A program made the translations under genes and the position numbers. Source: Bacteroidetes bacterium RIFCSPLOWO2_12_FULL_37_12 (GTDB lineage Bacteria; Bacteroidota; Bacteroidia; 2-12-FULL-37-12). Taken from it: a DNA stretch of 64,000 bases. Positions 61,862 to 64,000 of this stretch are shown here, piece by piece. The stretch's first letter is position 1. Each line of letters starts with the position of its first letter. The stretch lies in contig MEPC01000017.1 in the NCBI GenBank assembly GCA_001769655.1, positions 26,157 through 90,156 on the forward strand, written 5' to 3'. The notes beneath the pieces were generated by a model. It had not been told where the DNA came from and did no database searches. It saw only the letters and a list, made by a program, of their open reading frames with translations.

Positions 61862-61892
61862 TTTGAAAATCAAAATTTTCATGTAAGTTTGA
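61862..61892 (+). promoter_or_regulatory. xdhA promoter: TTTG-N18-TAAGTTTG in shared 26-bp block
   Basis: TTTG (61862-61865) and TAAGTTTG (61884-61891) are 18 bp apart, close to the Bacteroidota consensus. The 61867-61892 block is identical to 50664-50689. Confidence 0.6.
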
Positions 61893-61917
61893 TGTACCAT
61901 TTTAGGGCACAGCTATT

Positions 61918-63519
61918 TTGTCAGCAAAAAACTCTATATCATTCATCCTCGGAGAAGAAACCATTCACCTCTCTTTTACGAAAGAGGCGCCCTTCTCCCC
62001 TACTACTACTTTGCTCAACTACCTCCGCCAATTACCCAGCAGGAAAGGCACCAAAGAGGGCTGTGCCGAAGGGGATTGCGGCGCCTGTACGGTGGTTCTT
62101 GGCGAATTAACTAATGATAAGAAAATAAAATACACCGCCGTTGATTCCTGTCTTGTTTTTTTGCCGATGCTTAATGGGAAATGGGTGATTACTGTAGAAG
62201 ACCTGAAAGATGATTCAAATAATGCTATTGAAAACATTATTAGTGACACTATCGAATTGTCTGAAAATGAAAACTTATCCACACTTCATCCTGTTCAGAA
62301 ATCCATGGTAGAAAATCATGGTGCACAATGCGGTTTCTGTACGCCGGGAATTGTCATGTCGTTAGTCGGACTGTATAAAAATAAGCCAAATCCTGCAAAA
62401 AATGTCATTGAGGATGCTTTAACCGGGAATCTTTGCCGTTGCACCGGTTACAGACCTATCATTACAGCGGCTTTTCAATCCTGTTCTCTTTACGCCAAAG
62501 ATAAATTTGATTCTCTGGAGAAGAAAATAATTCCTGAATTAATTTCATTGAATAAAAGCAGAAAACCGCTTTATTTTCCGAATAGTGACACTCCTTACCA
62601 TAAAGTATTCCACCTTGATGATGCCTTAAAACTACGGGCTAAATTTCCCAAAGCTATTCTCTTATCGGGTGCCACTGATCTGGCATTGAAGGTAACAAAA
62701 AAATTTGAAAATCTGCCCGAAATCATTGATATCAGTGAAGTAAAAGAATTAAAACATATAAAAAAGTATAATAACCGGATTGAAATTGGGGCGGCAGTGA
62801 CACTCTCTGCATTGAAAGATTTTATTGAAAATAATCCTAAAAGGAATAATAGAAAAATCAGAAAACACCCAAAATATGATGGAGAAGAGTGGAAGAATAC
62901 GTTTTTGGCATTGCATAATCAACTATGTGTTTTTGGCTCTTTGCAAATAAGAAATCTTGCCACTCTGGGAGGAAATATCGGAACTGCCTCCCCTATCAGT
63001 GATCTAATTTCAGTTTTAATGGCATATAATGCTGAAATAATTCTACAAAACAAAAATAAAATACGTACCCTGAAACTGGAACATTTTGTAGTTGGCTATA
63101 GAAAAACAGCTATTAAACCCGGAGAGCTAATAAGCAAAATTGTAATTCCTATTCCTTCCTCTAACCTTTCTTTATATGCTATTAAAATCTCTAATCGTAA
63201 ACACCTTGATATTGCTACAGTAAATGCAGGATTTCGCTTATTGCTGAATGATAAAAAAGTTATTGAAGAGATTGCGCTATTCTACGGTGGCATGTCCGCA
63301 TGGACAAAACGGGCAGTGAAAACAGAAAATTTTCTAAAGGGTAAAATCTGGAGTAAAGAAACTATCGAAAAGGCGATGGATTTCCTACCTGAAGATTTTA
63401 CTCCCATTTCAGATGCAAGATCCAGCACTGAATTCCGCACGATGGTTGCTAAGAACTTATTGTTGAAATTTTATTATACAAACAACACACTCTCTCCATG
63501 TATCACGAAAGTGCCATAA
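61918..63519 (+). CDS. xdhA: Xanthine dehydrogenase small (Fe-S/FAD) subunit
   Basis: This 533-residue subunit carries two [2Fe-2S] clusters and FAD and passes electrons from the molybdenum subunit. The first cluster motif is CAEGDCGACTVV, the second CGFCTPG...NLCRCTGYRP, and the FAD domain shows LLSGATDLALKV and NLATLGGNIGTASPISDL. The start codon is a TTG at 61918: an in-frame TAG at 61903 rules out anything upstream, and no in-frame ATG lies before conserved sequence. The length is somewhat long for a bacterial XdhA because the FAD domain is fused. It contains three AGTGWCACT motifs and overlaps xdhB by 22 bp. Confidence 0.9.
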   Translation: MSAKNSISFILGEETIHLSFTKEAPFSPTTTLLNYLRQLPSRKGTKEGCAEGDCGACTVVLGELTNDKKIKYTAVDSCLVFLPMLNGKWVITVEDLKDDSNNAIENIISDTIELSENENLSTLHPVQKSMVENHGAQCGFCTPGIVMSLVGLYKNKPNPAKNVIEDALTGNLCRCTGYRPIITAAFQSCSLYAKDKFDSLEKKIIPELISLNKSRKPLYFPNSDTPYHKVFHLDDALKLRAKFPKAILLSGATDLALKVTKKFENLPEIIDISEVKELKHIKKYNNRIEIGAAVTLSALKDFIENNPKRNNRKIRKHPKYDGEEWKNTFLALHNQLCVFGSLQIRNLATLGGNIGTASPISDLISVLMAYNAEIILQNKNKIRTLKLEHFVVGYRKTAIKPGELISKIVIPIPSSNLSLYAIKISNRKHLDIATVNAGFRLLLNDKKVIEEIALFYGGMSAWTKRAVKTENFLKGKIWSKETIEKAMDFLPEDFTPISDARSSTEFRTMVAKNLLLKFYYTNNTLSPCITKVP

Positions 63520-64000
63520 AACACGTAACCGGTGAATCCGTTTATATTGATGATATTCCAATGCCGGATACCCTTCTCTATGGAAAAGTTGTGTTTAGTC
63601 CTTACGCAAAAGCGAATATTTTATCAGTGGATTTCAGAAAAGCGCTTTCTTTAAAAGGAGTTCACGCCATTTTAAATTATAAAGATATTCCCGGGCATAA
63701 CCAACTGGGTCCCGTTATTCCGGATGAGCCATGCCTTGCTGAAAAGGAAGTAAGTTTTATAGGGCAAGCCATTTTGTTAATTGCCGCTGAAAGCGAAAAA
63801 ATTTGTAGAGATGCAGAAAAATTAATTAAAATCCGGTTTGAAGAAAAGGATCCCATCTTAACGCTGGAGGATGCCATTAAAAAGAAAAGTTTTTTGTCTA
63901 CTCCCCGCATAATACGAAGAGGAGAACCTGAAAAAATTTTAAAATCCTGCGCTCATAGTATCAAAGGTGAGTTACGAACGGGAGGACAAGAACACTGGTA
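63498..64000 (+). CDS. xdhB: Xanthine dehydrogenase molybdenum-binding subunit (3' partial)
   Basis: This gene is missing from the ORF track because the window ends inside it. The ATG at 63498 opens a frame that runs to the edge. Its translation begins ESAIKHVTGESVYIDDIPMP and continues YGKVVFSPYAKANILSVD and GHNQLGPVIPDEPCLAE, ending GELRTGGQEHWY, all typical of the large molybdopterin subunit that oxidises hypoxanthine and xanthine. The start overlaps xdhA by 22 bp, indicating coupled translation. The catalytic residues lie beyond the edge. Confidence 0.9.
   Translation, partial: MYHESAIKHVTGESVYIDDIPMPDTLLYGKVVFSPYAKANILSVDFRKALSLKGVHAILNYKDIPGHNQLGPVIPDEPCLAEKEVSFIGQAILLIAAESEKICRDAEKLIKIRFEEKDPILTLEDAIKKKSFLSTPRIIRRGEPEKILKSCAHSIKGELRTGGQEHW

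Noticed and set aside
61820-62110. 96-residue ORF overlapping the xdhA start
   Set aside because: It is in another frame from xdhA and reads through the promoter block and repeat; the TTG-start frame carries the conserved Fe-S motifs.
148-62814. AGTGWCACT explained as a conserved protein motif
   Set aside because: It occurs in different reading frames and in unrelated proteins on both strands.
1-64000. tRNA or rRNA genes
   Set aside because: No T-loop GTTCGAATC-like segments with matching acceptor stems were seen in gaps, and no rRNA-like stretch; a covariance search was not possible.

Overview
The window reads as chromosomal DNA of an AT-rich member of the Bacteroidota. The evidence is a full-length SprA type IX secretion (T9SS) translocon gene, three secreted proteins with T9SS C-terminal sorting domains, a PorE-like OmpA lipoprotein, two DUF4369/thioredoxin-type lipoprotein or periplasmic genes, a Bacteroidota-type PurM and Tgt, and many upstream TAnnTTTG boxes (the -7 element of the Bacteroidota primary sigma factor). 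Genes are densely packed on both strands and nearly all are chromosomal housekeeping, envelope or secretion genes. I see no rRNA, tRNA, prophage or CRISPR array.

Layout. 1-8.5 kb (+): an iron-sulfur oxidoreductase cut by the left edge, an outer-membrane barrel, an MlaE-type lipid-transport permease, a PorE-like lipoprotein, purM, a lipoprotein and a secreted cyclophilin. 8.5-26.7 kb (-): rmuC, a large membrane-anchored cytochrome with eight CXXCH motifs, two tonB paralogues, gcvH, a decayed IS200/IS605-type element, then sprA-ruvA-small wHTH-like gene-maeB. The maeB/ruvA/sprA/gcvH/tonB neighbourhood resembles one I recall as common in Bacteroidota. 26.8-36.5 kb: an AAA-ATPase/PD-(D/E)XK protein, a T9SS cargo protein, a DUF4837 lipoprotein divergent from fbp, two coiled-coil proteins, a saccharopine dehydrogenase-like enzyme and a HAD phosphatase. 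36.7-50.5 kb: a dolichol-phosphate-mannose-synthase-like glycosyltransferase, two thiol-disulfide proteins, DUF6438, gatB divergent from tgt, a large PKD/BNR T9SS cargo, a flippase and a copper P-type ATPase. 50.7-64 kb: an outer-membrane barrel, a divergent NtrC-type regulator and PAS histidine kinase, a MORN protein, a barrel, a LVIVD T9SS cargo, then xdhC and the two xanthine dehydrogenase subunits, the last cut by the right edge.

How the genes connect. SprA and the PorE-like lipoprotein belong to the T9SS, which would export the three cargo proteins; the TonB pair energises outer-membrane transport; XdhC inserts the sulfurated molybdenum cofactor into the adjacent XDH subunits; the NtrC regulator and PAS kinase are plausibly a two-component pair.

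The most unusual content is not in the protein list. (1) The near-palindromic nonamer AGTGWCACT occurs 16 times by my hand scan, roughly thirty times chance expectation, always inside genes, in more than one reading frame and skewed 12:4 in orientation. (2) Intergenic gaps carry many arrays of short units (7, 8 or 11 bp), several followed by their own reverse complement so that they can fold into long hairpins, including a perfect 42-bp palindrome between the regulator and kinase genes. (3) A dispersed CCTCACCCC...GGAGAGGGG repeat supplies the stop-codon region of fbp and copA, and twice lies about 50 bp upstream of an identical 26-bp promoter block. (4) A nested inverted-repeat element encloses a transposase remnant with its middle deleted. 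(5) A sigma-54-like promoter lies ahead of two tandem hairpin/U-tract structures beside the NtrC gene. Positions were read by eye and protein assignments rest on motif recognition without database searches.
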